A DNA stretch of 64,000 nt from Yoonia tamlensis (lineage in GTDB: Bacteria; Pseudomonadota; Alphaproteobacteria; Rhodobacterales; Rhodobacteraceae), in assembly GCF_900115105.1 (NCBI RefSeq), contig NZ_FOYP01000002.1, positions 62,001-126,000 on the forward strand. Direction: 5' to 3'. The notes under the pieces were generated by a model. The model was given only the letters and a program-made list of their open reading frames with translations. It did no database searches and was not told the origin of the DNA. Of this stretch, positions 17,854 through 26,866 are shown piece by piece. How positions within the stretch are numbered: position 1 is the stretch's first letter; each line of letters starts with the position of its first letter. The position numbers and the translations under genes are program-made.

Positions 17854-17868
17854 GTAATTCGCCGTTAA
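17854..17868. promoter_or_regulatory. Possible degenerate CtrA-like box
   Basis: GTAATTCGCCGTTAA (GTAA-N7-TTAA) lies 45 bases before the GTG of the ExbB-like gene. It has one mismatch from the CtrA consensus, like the two flagellar boxes, but in a 90-base spacer such a match could be chance, and the downstream pair is not flagellar. Confidence 0.25.
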
Positions 17869-17913
17869 TGATATGGGGCAATAAAGTCATTCAGGAATAA
17901 GGACTCCCATTCT

Positions 17914-19056
17914 GTGTCGGACAAACGGGAAGCCAAAGCGCAGCCGCAATTTTCGCAGCCAATTCGGCAAATCTTTTTCATGCTCGTCGTTTTGGGGCTG
18001 GTGGGGTCAGGGTTCTATCTTGGGCTTAGCCAGATCATGGCGATCTATAATTCGAACCCCTATCTGAATGCCGTGATCCTTTCGGTGTTCGGGCTTGGGG
18101 TGTTGTCGTGCATCAATCAGGTGTTCCAGCTGATGAAATCGGTGCGCTGGATCGAACATTTCGCCAAGGAAACGGGCGGGCACAGCTTTACCAAAGCGCC
18201 TTCACTGCTGGCGCCTTTGGCGACACTGCTGCGGTCACGCGGGGCACGGACCCAAGTGTCATCCGTTTCGGGTCGGTCGATCCTTGATTCCGTCGCGCAG
18301 CGGATCGACGAAGACCGCGAAATCACGCGCTATATCGGTAACGTACTGATTTTCCTTGGACTTTTGGGAACCTTCTACGGGCTTGCAACAACCGTGCCTG
18401 CCTTGGTTGATACCATCCGGTCACTTAATCCGGGCGAAGGCGAAAGCGGCGCGGACATTTTCGGGCGGCTGCAAGCAGGGCTTGAGGCACAGCTTGGCGG
18501 CATGGGCACCGCGTTTTCAAGCTCGCTTTTGGGGCTTGCCGGATCGCTGATTGTCGGGCTGCTTGAACTGTTTGCGGGTCACGGGCAAAACCGTTTCTAC
18601 CGCGAGCTGGAAGAATGGCTGTCGACAATCACCCGCGTCGGGATCGAAGGCGAAGAAGGCGGTGGCATTACCGGACTTGATGCCTTTGCAGAGCAGCTCA
18701 GTGAACTGATGGACACGATGCAGATGACCATCGGCCAGAACGATACCGACCGCGAACAGACCGAACAACGGTTTTCACGGCTCGCGGCGGCGGTCGAACA
18801 GCTTGCACATATCACCACCGCCAACAGCAATAACAATGTGTTTGAACGGATCGCCGCGGGTCAGGAAAAGCTGATCAAAAAGATGGACGATAGCGGCATG
18901 GAAGGGATCGACGCAGAAAGCCGGATGCGTCTGCGGTCGATCGATGTGCAGATGCTGCGTATCCTTGAAGAAATGTCCGCAGGCCGCCAGGAAAGCATTG
19001 GCGATCTGCGCATGGATCTGGCCAATTTGGCCAGTGCGATCCGGGAACGGGGCTAG
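17914..19056 (+). CDS. MotA/TolQ/ExbB-type proton channel protein
   Basis: The 380-residue membrane protein resembles the MotA/ExbB channel family. Two hydrophobic segments lie near the N-terminus (about 24-46 and 53-75) and two more, with the family signature, at about 140-160 (GNVLIFLGLLGTFYGLATTV) and 200-225 (GGMGTAFSSSLLGLAGSLIV). The C-terminal 110 residues are charged and helical, probably coiled coil, longer than in ExbB or TolQ. The start is a GTG at 17914 with AATAAGGA upstream. It is followed after three bases by an OmpA/MotB-type partner, so the pair should form an ion-driven inner-membrane unit. It is not the flagellar stator, which is encoded elsewhere. Confidence 0.85.
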   Translation: MSDKREAKAQPQFSQPIRQIFFMLVVLGLVGSGFYLGLSQIMAIYNSNPYLNAVILSVFGLGVLSCINQVFQLMKSVRWIEHFAKETGGHSFTKAPSLLAPLATLLRSRGARTQVSSVSGRSILDSVAQRIDEDREITRYIGNVLIFLGLLGTFYGLATTVPALVDTIRSLNPGEGESGADIFGRLQAGLEAQLGGMGTAFSSSLLGLAGSLIVGLLELFAGHGQNRFYRELEEWLSTITRVGIEGEEGGGITGLDAFAEQLSELMDTMQMTIGQNDTDREQTEQRFSRLAAAVEQLAHITTANSNNNVFERIAAGQEKLIKKMDDSGMEGIDAESRMRLRSIDVQMLRILEEMSAGRQESIGDLRMDLANLASAIRERG

Positions 19057-19059
19057 GCA

Positions 19060-20808
19060 ATGGCGCTCAGCCGGAGATCATCGAACCGTTTTCAAAACGC
19101 CATCTGGCCGGGATTTGTTGACGCAATGACCGGGCTTTTGCTGGTGTTGATGTTCGTGTTGACGATTTTCATGGTGATCCAATTTGTGCTGCGCCAGACA
19201 ATCACCGGCCAAGAAAGCGAACTTGACGCGCTGAACCAAGAGGTCGCCGCGCTGGCCACCACGCTCGGGCTTGCCCAAGACCGAAACAGCGCGCTAACCG
19301 CTGATCTGGACGCCGCCAATGCCGAATCCACGCGGCAAGCTAACCGGATTGTCGCGCTATTGGCAGATCGCGAGGCACAAGATGCCGCGCTCGCGCAGGC
19401 GCAATCCGACATCACACAGTTCGAGGCGCAGGTCGCAGGGCTTTTGGCGGATCGGGACGAAGCGCTTGCAAATGTTTCAACACTCGAGGCCGAAAAAGCG
19501 CAGCTTTTGACCGATCAAACAGCGCTTTTGTCGCAGCAAGAAGCGCTCAATCTGGCCTTGGCGCAGGCCCGTGACGAAATTGACAGCAACGTCGAAGAAG
19601 CACGGCTTGCCGCTGCACGTCGCGAGGCGCTTGAATCGATGATTGCCGATCTCGAATCCACCGCTGATGCACAATCTGCGCAGCTGGCAGAGCAAAACGC
19701 GCAATTGTCCGCGCTTGAAGTTGCGCAATTGGCGGATGCCGCCGCCGCCGAGGCACTGCGCGAACGGTTGGCAAACGCGGATACGGAACTGACCGCGATG
19801 ACCCTGAACCTTGAACGGCAGCGGCGCGAAGCGGAAGAAACGCTAACGTTGCTGGCGGCTGCGCGCGCGGCACAAGATGAGCTGAACCTGCTGCGCGGTC
19901 AGGCAAACACCGAAATCGAAGCCCTGCAACTGGCACTGGCCGAGGCCCGCGCCGCATTGGCGCAGGCGCAAGGCAACCAGAACGCAAGATCAACCGAAGC
20001 CGCGCGTCAGGCGCAGTTGCTGGCCATGGCCAACGAAGCACTGGCCAACGAAGAGGCGCTTTCAGCCGAGGCGCAGCGGCAGGTCGCATTGATGAACGAA
20101 CAAATCTCTGAAATGCGGGCGCAGGTTGCCAATTTGCAAACCCTGCTGAACCTTGCCGAAGAATCCGACCGCGAAGCGCAGGTGCAGATCGAAACGCTAG
20201 GGTCGCAGTTGAACACGGCATTGGCCCGCGTCGTATCCGAAGAACGCCAGCGCCGCGCGCTTGAAGAGGCCGAACGCATCCGGCTCGAGGCCGAAGCCGT
20301 CAGGCTCGCGCAGGAGGCCGAACGCCTGCAAGCCGAAGCGCAGAACCTTGAACAGTTCAAATCCGATTTCTTTGGCGAATTGCGCCAGATCCTTGAAGGC
20401 CAGGACCGCGTGCGGGTTGAAGGCGACCGGTTCGTGTTTTCGTCCGAGGTGCTGTTTGAACCCGGCAGCGCGCAGTTGTCACCGCTGGGCGAAGCGGAAA
20501 TCGCCAATATCGCAGACATCTTGCGCAGCATCGCCGATGATATTCCTGCGGGGATCGACTGGGTGATCCGCGTTGATGGGCATACCGACAATATCCCCGT
20601 GGGCGGCGGCGGGCGCTACCGCGACAACTGGGAACTCAGCCAAGCACGGGCGTTATCTGTTGTGCGGTTCATGTCCGAAGACTTGGATATCGACCCGCGC
20701 CGTCTGGCCGCCAACGGCTTTGGTGAATTCCAACCGATCAACCCTGCTGACACCCCCGAAGCCCGCGCCCAAAACCGGCGCATCGAACTAAAGCTGACAG
20801 AACGCTAG
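19060..20808 (+). CDS. OmpA/MotB-type peptidoglycan-binding protein with long coiled coil
   Basis: The 582-residue partner of the ExbB-like protein has one N-terminal membrane segment (about 20-45) preceded by FVDAMTG, with an aspartate at residue 21 in the place of the proton-binding Asp of MotB. Residues about 47-440 form a very long Ala/Glu/Gln-rich coiled coil. The C-terminal OmpA-like domain (about 450-582) contains WVIRVDGHTDNIPVGG, NWELSQARALSVVRFM and EARAQNRRIELKL, the peptidoglycan-binding signature. The coil could span the periplasm. Pairs like this are found in many alphaproteobacteria. The architecture also recalls ZorA/ZorB, but no Zorya effector genes follow. Confidence 0.88.
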   Translation: MALSRRSSNRFQNAIWPGFVDAMTGLLLVLMFVLTIFMVIQFVLRQTITGQESELDALNQEVAALATTLGLAQDRNSALTADLDAANAESTRQANRIVALLADREAQDAALAQAQSDITQFEAQVAGLLADRDEALANVSTLEAEKAQLLTDQTALLSQQEALNLALAQARDEIDSNVEEARLAAARREALESMIADLESTADAQSAQLAEQNAQLSALEVAQLADAAAAEALRERLANADTELTAMTLNLERQRREAEETLTLLAAARAAQDELNLLRGQANTEIEALQLALAEARAALAQAQGNQNARSTEAARQAQLLAMANEALANEEALSAEAQRQVALMNEQISEMRAQVANLQTLLNLAEESDREAQVQIETLGSQLNTALARVVSEERQRRALEEAERIRLEAEAVRLAQEAERLQAEAQNLEQFKSDFFGELRQILEGQDRVRVEGDRFVFSSEVLFEPGSAQLSPLGEAEIANIADILRSIADDIPAGIDWVIRVDGHTDNIPVGGGGRYRDNWELSQARALSVVRFMSEDLDIDPRRLAANGFGEFQPINPADTPEARAQNRRIELKLTER

Positions 20809-20887
20809 GTGGGCGCGAAACACTTGCGGGAAAACCGAATTTAGTGCTTAGCTTTTGCATCCGCAATTGCACGCGACGGGTGGCCAG

Positions 20888-21565
20888 ATGACTGAACAAT
20901 TGCAACAGACGCCACGGCTTATGGATCAGCCCAACTGGGTCTATCTGCTGCGTGAAATCGATTCGCTCTACCGGTTTTGGTCTGACGGAGGCAGCGTGCC
21001 CATTCGCAGCCACCGCAAACGTGTGCGTGACCGGCTGTCTGCGGCAATCGCGCAAAACCCTGTGTTGATCGACAGACCCGCCATGCAAAAACCCGTGACC
21101 GCACATTTTGCCCGCGCGCTTGATCTCGGTGAACGCGGTGCCATGCAAGGGATCGCGCGCGCATTACGCGAAGTGCGCGACGACCTGACATGGGAATACG
21201 GATACGAAAAAGTCACCAGATCACTTAGCCAGAAATACGCCTATTGTGAAATTCTGGGTCCGCAAGGGCCGGTTTACTGCGAAACACTTATCTTGGGGTT
21301 TGTCCTGTTTGCGCCAAACACGACCTATCCACAACACAGCCACCAAGAAATCGAAGAAAGCTATATTTCGGTGGCCGGAGCATGGTCGGAAAACAATAGC
21401 GCGGTCTATGCGCCGGGGTCGTTGATCTTTAACCGTCCAGCTGATGAACACCGCATTACCACAGGCGACCGCGATCCATGTCTGCTGGCCTATGCATGGG
21501 TGGGGCCAAATGCGCGGCTAGCGAGCCCGCAAATGAAACTATCGGCGCCGCGCAAGGCAAAGTAG
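20888..21565 (+). CDS. dddL: DMSP lyase, DddL-type cupin
   Basis: This enzyme should cleave dimethylsulfoniopropionate to dimethyl sulfide and acrylate. The 225-residue product has the N-terminal features I recall from DddL (WVYLLREIDSLYRFWSDGGS, IRSHRKRVRD, KPVTAHFARALD) and a C-terminal cupin with the metal motif H150-x-H152-x4-E157, a nearby Tyr159 matching the catalytic tyrosine of DMSP lyases, and His188 in the second cupin motif (NRPADEHRIT). I start at the ATG at 20888; the longer frame from a TTG at 20855 lacks a ribosome site. It stands alone, and no acrylate-handling genes (acuI, acuK) or dmdA are adjacent. DddQ and DddW are alternatives, but the N-terminal half favours DddL. Confidence 0.85.
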   Translation: MTEQLQQTPRLMDQPNWVYLLREIDSLYRFWSDGGSVPIRSHRKRVRDRLSAAIAQNPVLIDRPAMQKPVTAHFARALDLGERGAMQGIARALREVRDDLTWEYGYEKVTRSLSQKYAYCEILGPQGPVYCETLILGFVLFAPNTTYPQHSHQEIEESYISVAGAWSENNSAVYAPGSLIFNRPADEHRITTGDRDPCLLAYAWVGPNARLASPQMKLSAPRKAK

Positions 21566-21579
21566 CGCGGCTGCGAAAA

Positions 21580-21602
21580 ATGCCCGCCAGAGCGGCGGGC
21601 AT
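21580..21602 (-). terminator. Terminator between dddL and clpA
   Basis: ATGCCCGCC (21580-21588) and GGCGGGCAT (21594-21602) form a perfect 9-bp stem with a 5-base loop. The minus strand continues with TTTTT, so it ends clpA transcription. It may also stop dddL from the other side, though without a T-tract. Confidence 0.8.
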
Positions 21603-21610
21603 TCATATGG

Positions 21611-23935
21611 TTATTCTGCGGTCAAAAGTGGAGGCTTATCACCGCCGCCTTCGATTTTCCCTGGTTCAGGTGCTTCATAGGTCAGGGCAAGCGCGCCCTT
21701 CTTGACGCCGACCTTCACGATCCCGCCCTTCATCAGCTTGCCGAACAGCAACTCCTCTGCGAGCGGTTTTTTGATGTGCTCTTGAATCACACGACCTAGC
21801 GGGCGCGCGCCCATTTTGGCGTCGTAACCTTTGTCAGCCAACCATTCGGCGGCGGCCGGGGTCAGGTCAATATGCACGTTGCGATCAATCAATTGCGCCT
21901 CAAGCTGAAGAACGAATTTTTCGACGACTTGCATGATCACAGGTTTCGGCAGCGCCCCAAAGCTGATCACCGCATCCAGACGGTTGCGGAATTCAGGGGT
22001 AAACGTGCGTTCAATCGCGGCTGTGTCTTCGCCCTCGCGCGATTCACGGCCAAAGCCCAGCGCGTTTTTCGACATTTCCGCCGCACCCGCGTTAGAGGTC
22101 ATGATCAGGATCACATTGCGGAAATCGGTTGTCCGCCCGTTGTGATCGGTCAGCTTTCCGTGGTCCATGACCTGCAGCAGGATGTTATAGACATCCGGAT
22201 GCGCCTTTTCCATTTCATCAAGCAAAAGCACACAATGCGGGTTCTGGTCGACACCATCGGTCAGCATGCCGCCCTGATCAAACCCGACATAGCCCGGAGG
22301 CGCGCCAATCAGGCGTGAAACGGCGTGTTTTTCCATGTATTCGGACATATCAAACCGCAGCAGTTCAACGCCCAGCGTATCCGCCAGTTGTTTTGCAACC
22401 TCGGTCTTGCCGACACCCGTTGGCCCTGCGAATAGGTAGTTACCAATCGGTTTTTCAGGTTCACGCAGCCCTGCGCGGGCAAGTTTGATCGCCGAAGACA
22501 GCGCAACAATCGCGGCGTCCTGACCAAAGACCACACGTTTCAGCGATTTCTCAAGATCCTTAAGAACCTCTGCATCGTCTTTTGATACGTTCTTGGCGGG
22601 GATGCGCGCAATTTTTGCAACAACGGCTTCGATGTCGCTTGCGTCTATCGTCGCTTTGCGGTCCGCCTCTGACAACAGATGCTGGGCCGCGCCCGCCTCG
22701 TCGATCACGTCAATCGCCTTATCGGGCAGCTTGCGGTCATTGATATAGCGTGCGGACAGTTCCACCGCCGTTTTGATCGCATCAGAGGTATATTTGACGC
22801 CGTGATGCTCTTCGAAATAGGGCTTCAGCCCTTGCAGGATCTTGATCGCATCAGGCACCGATGGTTCGGTCACATCGATTTTCTGGAACCGGCGCGCAAG
22901 CGCGCGGTCTTTTTCGAAATGCTGGCGGAATTCCTTATAGGTGGTAGAGCCCATGCAGCGCAGTTTTCCGCCCTGCAACGCCGGTTTGAGCAGGTTGGAC
23001 GCATCCATTGCACCACCAGACGTGGCGCCCGCGCCAATAATCGTGTGAATTTCGTCGATAAACAGCACCGCATCGGGGTGGTCTTCAAGTTCTTTCATCA
23101 CGGCTTTCAGCCGCTCTTCGAAATCGCCGCGATAGCGGGTGCCAGCCAAAAGCGCGCCCATATCAAGCGAATAGATCGTCGCCCCCGCCAAAACTTCGGG
23201 CACTTCCTTGTTGACAATCTTATGTGCCAGCCCTTCGGCAATTGCGGTTTTCCCGACGCCCGGATCACCCACAAGCAGCGGGTTGTTCTTGCGGCGGCGG
23301 CACAGCACCTGAATACAGCGTTCTACTTCGTGGTTACGGCCGATCAGCGGATCAACGTCACCTTTGGACGATTTTGCGTTCAGGTCGACACAATATTTGG
23401 CAAGCGCACTTTCCTTGGCTTCAGCTTCGCCCGCGGTAAATGTTTCGCCTTCGTCGTGGGAACCGGTAACCGGACGCTGTTCGCCGAATGCGGGGTCTTT
23501 GGCCACGCCATGCGCAATAAAATTGACCGCGTCATAGCGGGTCATTTCCTGTTCTTGCAAGAAATAGGCCGCGTTGCTTTCGCGTTCGGCAAAGATCGCA
23601 ACCAACACATTGGCGCCCGTGACCTCATTGCGGCCCGAAGATTGTACATGGATCGCCGCGCGCTGGATCACACGTTGGAACGCGGCTGTTGGCACAGCTT
23701 CGGACCCTTCGACATCAGTGATCAATGTGGAAAGGTCATCGTCGATGAAATCCTCAAGATCTTTGCGCAGATCTTCCAGATTGACCGCACAGGCACGCAT
23801 CACGCGCGCCGCATCCGGTTCATCAATCAGCGAAAGCAAAAGATGCTCTAGCGTGGCAAGTTCATGTTTGCGATCATTCGCAAGGGCCAGCGCCCCGTGA
23901 ATGGCTTGCTCTAATGTTGTCGAAAATGATGGCAC
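21611..23935 (-). CDS. clpA: ATP-dependent Clp protease ATP-binding subunit ClpA
   Basis: ClpA is the AAA+ unfoldase that feeds proteins to ClpP. The 774-residue product has the N-terminal Clp-N repeat domain (residues about 1-145), AAA module 1 with Walker [16 protein letters not shown] and Walker [21 protein letters not shown], and AAA module 2 with [15 protein letters not shown] and [20 protein letters not shown]. It lacks the ClpB middle coil, which together with the length supports ClpA. The start is a GTG at 23935 with AGGAG eight bases upstream. No clpS gene is adjacent, although clpS often precedes clpA. Confidence 0.96.
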   Translation of the reverse strand: MPSFSTTLEQAIHGALALANDRKHELATLEHLLLSLIDEPDAARVMRACAVNLEDLRKDLEDFIDDDLSTLITDVEGSEAVPTAAFQRVIQRAAIHVQSSGRNEVTGANVLVAIFAERESNAAYFLQEQEMTRYDAVNFIAHGVAKDPAFGEQRPVTGSHDEGETFTAGEAEAKESALAKYCVDLNAKSSKGDVDPLIGRNHEVERCIQVLCRRRKNNPLLVGDPGVGKTAIAEGLAHKIVNKEVPEVLAGATIYSLDMGALLAGTRYRGDFEERLKAVMKELEDHPDAVLFIDEIHTIIGAGATSGGAMDASNLLKPALQGGKLRCMGSTTYKEFRQHFEKDRALARRFQKIDVTEPSVPDAIKILQGLKPYFEEHHGVKYTSDAIKTAVELSARYINDRKLPDKAIDVIDEAGAAQHLLSEADRKATIDASDIEAVVAKIARIPAKNVSKDDAEVLKDLEKSLKRVVFGQDAAIVALSSAIKLARAGLREPEKPIGNYLFAGPTGVGKTEVAKQLADTLGVELLRFDMSEYMEKHAVSRLIGAPPGYVGFDQGGMLTDGVDQNPHCVLLLDEMEKAHPDVYNILLQVMDHGKLTDHNGRTTDFRNVILIMTSNAGAAEMSKNALGFGRESREGEDTAAIERTFTPEFRNRLDAVISFGALPKPVIMQVVEKFVLQLEAQLIDRNVHIDLTPAAAEWLADKGYDAKMGARPLGRVIQEHIKKPLAEELLFGKLMKGGIVKVGVKKGALALTYEAPEPGKIEGGGDKPPLLTAE

Positions 23936-24097
23936 TTTTGTGCTCCTTCATATCGGGGTCAGCGGGTGCCTGGGCACATGCTCACCGTGGCCTCTTATCC
24001 TTAAGGTTTGGTTTTATGTCGGAACCTTCAAGGACTTTTTTTCATTTTGGCTTCACAAATTGCGTGAAACACTGTTTTTTCGGCAAATATTCACAAG

Positions 24098-24115
24098 ACC
24101 CGCGCGCGCGCGGGT
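24098..24115 (-). terminator. GC-rich palindrome at the end of gloB
   Basis: ACCCGCGCGCGCGCGGGT is a perfect 18-base palindrome that abuts the gloB stop codon (24115-24117). It would fold into a strong hairpin just after gloB on the minus strand, followed by CTTGTGAATATTTG, which is only weakly T-rich. A terminator or mRNA-end stabiliser is likely. Confidence 0.5.
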
Positions 24116-24891
24116 TAAAATTTGTCTTTCAGCGCCCTGATATGTGCAAAGACGGCGGCATCATCCGCCGTTTCCATCCCTAACGTCGCTTTGAACACTT
24201 GCACATCGGCGCGCAAAAACGGGTTCGTCCGCCGCTCTTCGCCCAAATTGGAGGGAACTGTCGGTTTTCCTGCGGCACGTGCTGCGTTGATCTGCGCCGC
24301 GCGCGTCACTAGCGCGGGGTTTTCGGGATCAACCGACAGCGCAAAGCGCGCATTGGATTGCGTATATTCATGACCGGAACAAACCAGCGTGTCATCGGGC
24401 AGCGCGCGCAGCTTTTGCAGGCTTTCCCACATTTGCGCCGGCGTGCCTTCGAACAGCCGCCCGCAGCCAAGCGCCATCAGGCTATCAGCGGTAAACGCAT
24501 AGCCCGCATCCGGCATATAGACCGCGACGTGCCCCAAAGTATGCCCCGAGACATCAAACACCTGCGCAGGCGATCCGCACAGGGTCAGATCATCGCCCTC
24601 AGCCACCGCCAGATCAAGCGTGGGCAAACGGTGCGCGTCGGCCTTGGCGCCGATCACGCGGGCCGTGCCGCGCAGCGATTCAACCCCGTCGATATGATCG
24701 GGGTGGTGATGGGTCAGAAAAATGTCGGTCAGAACCCAGCCGCGCGCATCCAGCGCCGCTTTGATCGGGGCGGATTCTGGCGCGTCGATCAATGCTGTCT
24801 CGCGGGTTTGGCTATTGTGCACAAGAAACGCGTAGTTATCTGCAAGGCACGGCACAGTTACCAATTCCAGCGTTTTTGATGTGTTTCCCAT
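24115..24891 (-). CDS. gloB: Hydroxyacylglutathione hydrolase (glyoxalase II)
   Basis: Glyoxalase II hydrolyses S-lactoylglutathione to D-lactate and glutathione in methylglyoxal detoxification. The 258-residue metallo-beta-lactamase-fold product shows the binuclear metal motif THHHPDHIDG, then GHTLGHVAVYM, FTADSLMALGCGRLFEGTP, and the C-terminal substrate-binding helices (RTNPFLRADVQVFKA). Length is typical. AAAGG lies upstream of the ATG. It is divergent from a methyltransferase gene, with a 62-base spacer that must hold both promoters. Confidence 0.94.
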   Translation of the reverse strand: MGNTSKTLELVTVPCLADNYAFLVHNSQTRETALIDAPESAPIKAALDARGWVLTDIFLTHHHPDHIDGVESLRGTARVIGAKADAHRLPTLDLAVAEGDDLTLCGSPAQVFDVSGHTLGHVAVYMPDAGYAFTADSLMALGCGRLFEGTPAQMWESLQKLRALPDDTLVCSGHEYTQSNARFALSVDPENPALVTRAAQINAARAAGKPTVPSNLGEERRTNPFLRADVQVFKATLGMETADDAAVFAHIRALKDKF

Positions 24892-24953
24892 AGCAATGTG
24901 CCTTTCTGTTGGTATGGTTCAAAGTAATCTTTGCCTAAGGAACTACAACCGCA

Positions 24954-25718
24954 ATGCATCTGGATGTCCTGAATTTGCGTCAATTCTATTACCGCAGTGC
25001 GCTTGGGCGGGCCGCACAAAAGGTGATCCGCGACGAGCTGGCCCAAATCTGGCCCGAGGCAAAAGGGCAAATGGTGGTTGGTTTTGGTTTTGCGGTGCCG
25101 CTTTTGCGCCCCTATCTGGCGGATGCGCGGCGGGTAATCGGGTTGATGCCCGGACCGCAAGGCGTGATGCCCTGGCCACCTGGAGAGCGGAACCTGAGCG
25201 TACTTTGCGAAGATACGCTCTGGCCGATTGAAACGGGCCATGTCGACAAGCTGGTGATGATGCACGGGCTGGACACCACCGAACAGCCCACCGCCCTGCT
25301 GGACGAGGCCTGGCGCGTGCTGGGTCCCGGCGGGCGGGCGGTGTTTGTGGTGCCAAACCGCGCGGGGCTTTGGTCGCGGTCGGACAAAACGCCGTTTGGT
25401 TACGGGCGCCCCTATTCGCTGGGCCAACTAGAGGCGCAGTTGCGCCAGCACCAGTTCGTGATCGAACGAACGCTATCGACCTTGTATCAACCCCCTTCAA
25501 GCGGGCGGATATGGCGCAAATCAGCAGGGCTTCTTGAACGCGTTGGTCATGCCCTGCCATTGATCGCGGCCGGTGGCGTGCTGATGATCGAGGTCAGCAA
25601 ACAAAAAGCCGCAACACCGCCCAGCGGGTTAACCGCGACTGTGCGCAGGCCGTTGCGGGTGCTGGAAGGCATCGCCAAACCAGCCGCAAACCCTGAAACG
25701 GCGCGGCGACCGACCTAA
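24954..25718 (+). CDS. Class I SAM-dependent methyltransferase, substrate unknown
   Basis: The 254-residue protein has a methyltransferase-11-like core: a degraded glycine loop near [20 protein letters not shown], then [20 protein letters not shown] (motif II-like acidic strand) and [20 protein letters not shown] (motif III). The C-terminal third is proline-rich and unlike common families. The glycine loop is less regular than usual, so the enzyme could be divergent. AAGGA lies 12 bases before the ATG. The divergent gloB arrangement is common in this group, but the substrate cannot be told from sequence. Confidence 0.7.
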   Translation: MHLDVLNLRQFYYRSALGRAAQKVIRDELAQIWPEAKGQMVVGFGFAVPLLRPYLADARRVIGLMPGPQGVMPWPPGERNLSVLCEDTLWPIETGHVDKLVMMHGLDTTEQPTALLDEAWRVLGPGGRAVFVVPNRAGLWSRSDKTPFGYGRPYSLGQLEAQLRQHQFVIERTLSTLYQPPSSGRIWRKSAGLLERVGHALPLIAAGGVLMIEVSKQKAATPPSGLTATVRRPLRVLEGIAKPAANPETARRPT

Positions 25719-25762
25719 GCATTTGCTTGCATGCGGCGGCGTTTTCAGGTCATGCAAGCAAG

Positions 25763-26866
25763 ATGGATCAATTCGAAATCTTTATGACCGGAACTCCGGG
25801 GCTAGAGGCTGCGCTGCATGCCGAAGCCATCGCAAACGGCTTTGCCGACGCCAAACTTGTTCAGGGTGGCGTGACTATCACAGGCGGCTGGCCCGATGTG
25901 TGGCGCGCCAATCTGAAAATGCGCGGGGCCACCCGTATACTGGCGCGTGTCGGATCGTTCATGGCGTTCCATCTTGCGCAGCTTGATAAGCGCGCACGCA
26001 AGTTCCCTTGGGGTGATTTATTAGACCCTAAACTGCCAGTTAGGGTCGAAGTTTCGACCAGCCGCAAGTCGAAAATCTATCATGCAGGGGCCGCGACCCA
26101 GCGGATCGAAACCGCCCTGCGCGAAAGCCACGGCATGGAAATCAGCGCCGAAGCAACCATCGTGATCAAGGCGCGTATCGACGACAATCGGGTGACAATC
26201 AGCCTCGATACTTCGGGCGAAAGCCTGCACAAACGCGGCCACAAAGAAGCGGTAAACAAAGCCCCCATGCGTGAAACATTGGCGGCGCTGTTTTTGCGTG
26301 AATGCGGCTATGACGGCAAAATGCCCGTGTTAGACCCGATGTGCGGCTCTGGCACGTTCCTGATCGAAGCCGCCGAAATCGCGCGCAGGCTTGATCCGGG
26401 GCGGACGCGCAATTTTGCGTTTGAACAATTTGCCAGCTTTGACGCCGACAAATGGGCACAGATGCGTGTGCAAAGCCCCACGCAAACCGACCAGCATTTT
26501 TATGGCAGCGACCGCGACGCTGGCGCCATCCGCATGAGCGAGGCCAACGCAAACCGCGCCGGTGTGGACGACCTGATCACGTTCCAAAACCATGCGGTCA
26601 CTGACCTGCAACGCCCCAAAGGCCCGCCCGGATTGATCATCTGCAATCCACCCTACGGTGGGCGCATCGGCAATCCGAAACTGCTGTTCGGGCTTTATGG
26701 TAGTCTTGGCAAGACCTTGAAAGACCAGTTTTCCGGCTGGCGCGTGGGTATCGTGACCAGTGACGCGGGGCTGGCCAAGGCGACAGGCCTGCCGTTCAAA
26801 CCTGCCGGTCCGCCTGTGCCACATGGTGGGCTAAAGGTCTGGCTGTTCCAAACCGGACCGCTTTAG
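25763..26866 (+). CDS. THUMP-domain 23S rRNA-type methyltransferase (RlmL N-half-like)
   Basis: The 367-residue product combines an N-terminal THUMP domain (residues about 1-160; MTGTPGLEAALHAEAIANGF; TQRIETALRESHGMEISAEA) with a class I methyltransferase domain carrying PVLDPMCGSGTFLIEAAEIA and the N6-type catalytic motif IICNPPYGGRIG. This is the layout of the RlmL N-terminal half, which makes m2G2445 in 23S rRNA, without the RlmK half. I start at the ATG at 25763 rather than the extension from 25727. The stop overlaps the stop of the convergent ABC ATPase gene by four bases (TTAG). Confidence 0.85.
   Translation: MDQFEIFMTGTPGLEAALHAEAIANGFADAKLVQGGVTITGGWPDVWRANLKMRGATRILARVGSFMAFHLAQLDKRARKFPWGDLLDPKLPVRVEVSTSRKSKIYHAGAATQRIETALRESHGMEISAEATIVIKARIDDNRVTISLDTSGESLHKRGHKEAVNKAPMRETLAALFLRECGYDGKMPVLDPMCGSGTFLIEAAEIARRLDPGRTRNFAFEQFASFDADKWAQMRVQSPTQTDQHFYGSDRDAGAIRMSEANANRAGVDDLITFQNHAVTDLQRPKGPPGLIICNPPYGGRIGNPKLLFGLYGSLGKTLKDQFSGWRVGIVTSDAGLAKATGLPFKPAGPPVPHGGLKVWLFQTGPL

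Noticed and set aside
17914..20808. Zorya defence system (ZorA/ZorB)
   Set aside because: The two proteins have the right architecture, but no ZorC, ZorD or ZorE gene follows; the next gene is a DMSP lyase. Such pairs are common core genes in alphaproteobacteria.
23936..24097. Heat-shock (RpoH) promoter before clpA
   Set aside because: A CTTGAA is present on the minus strand, but no -10 element lies at the right spacing.
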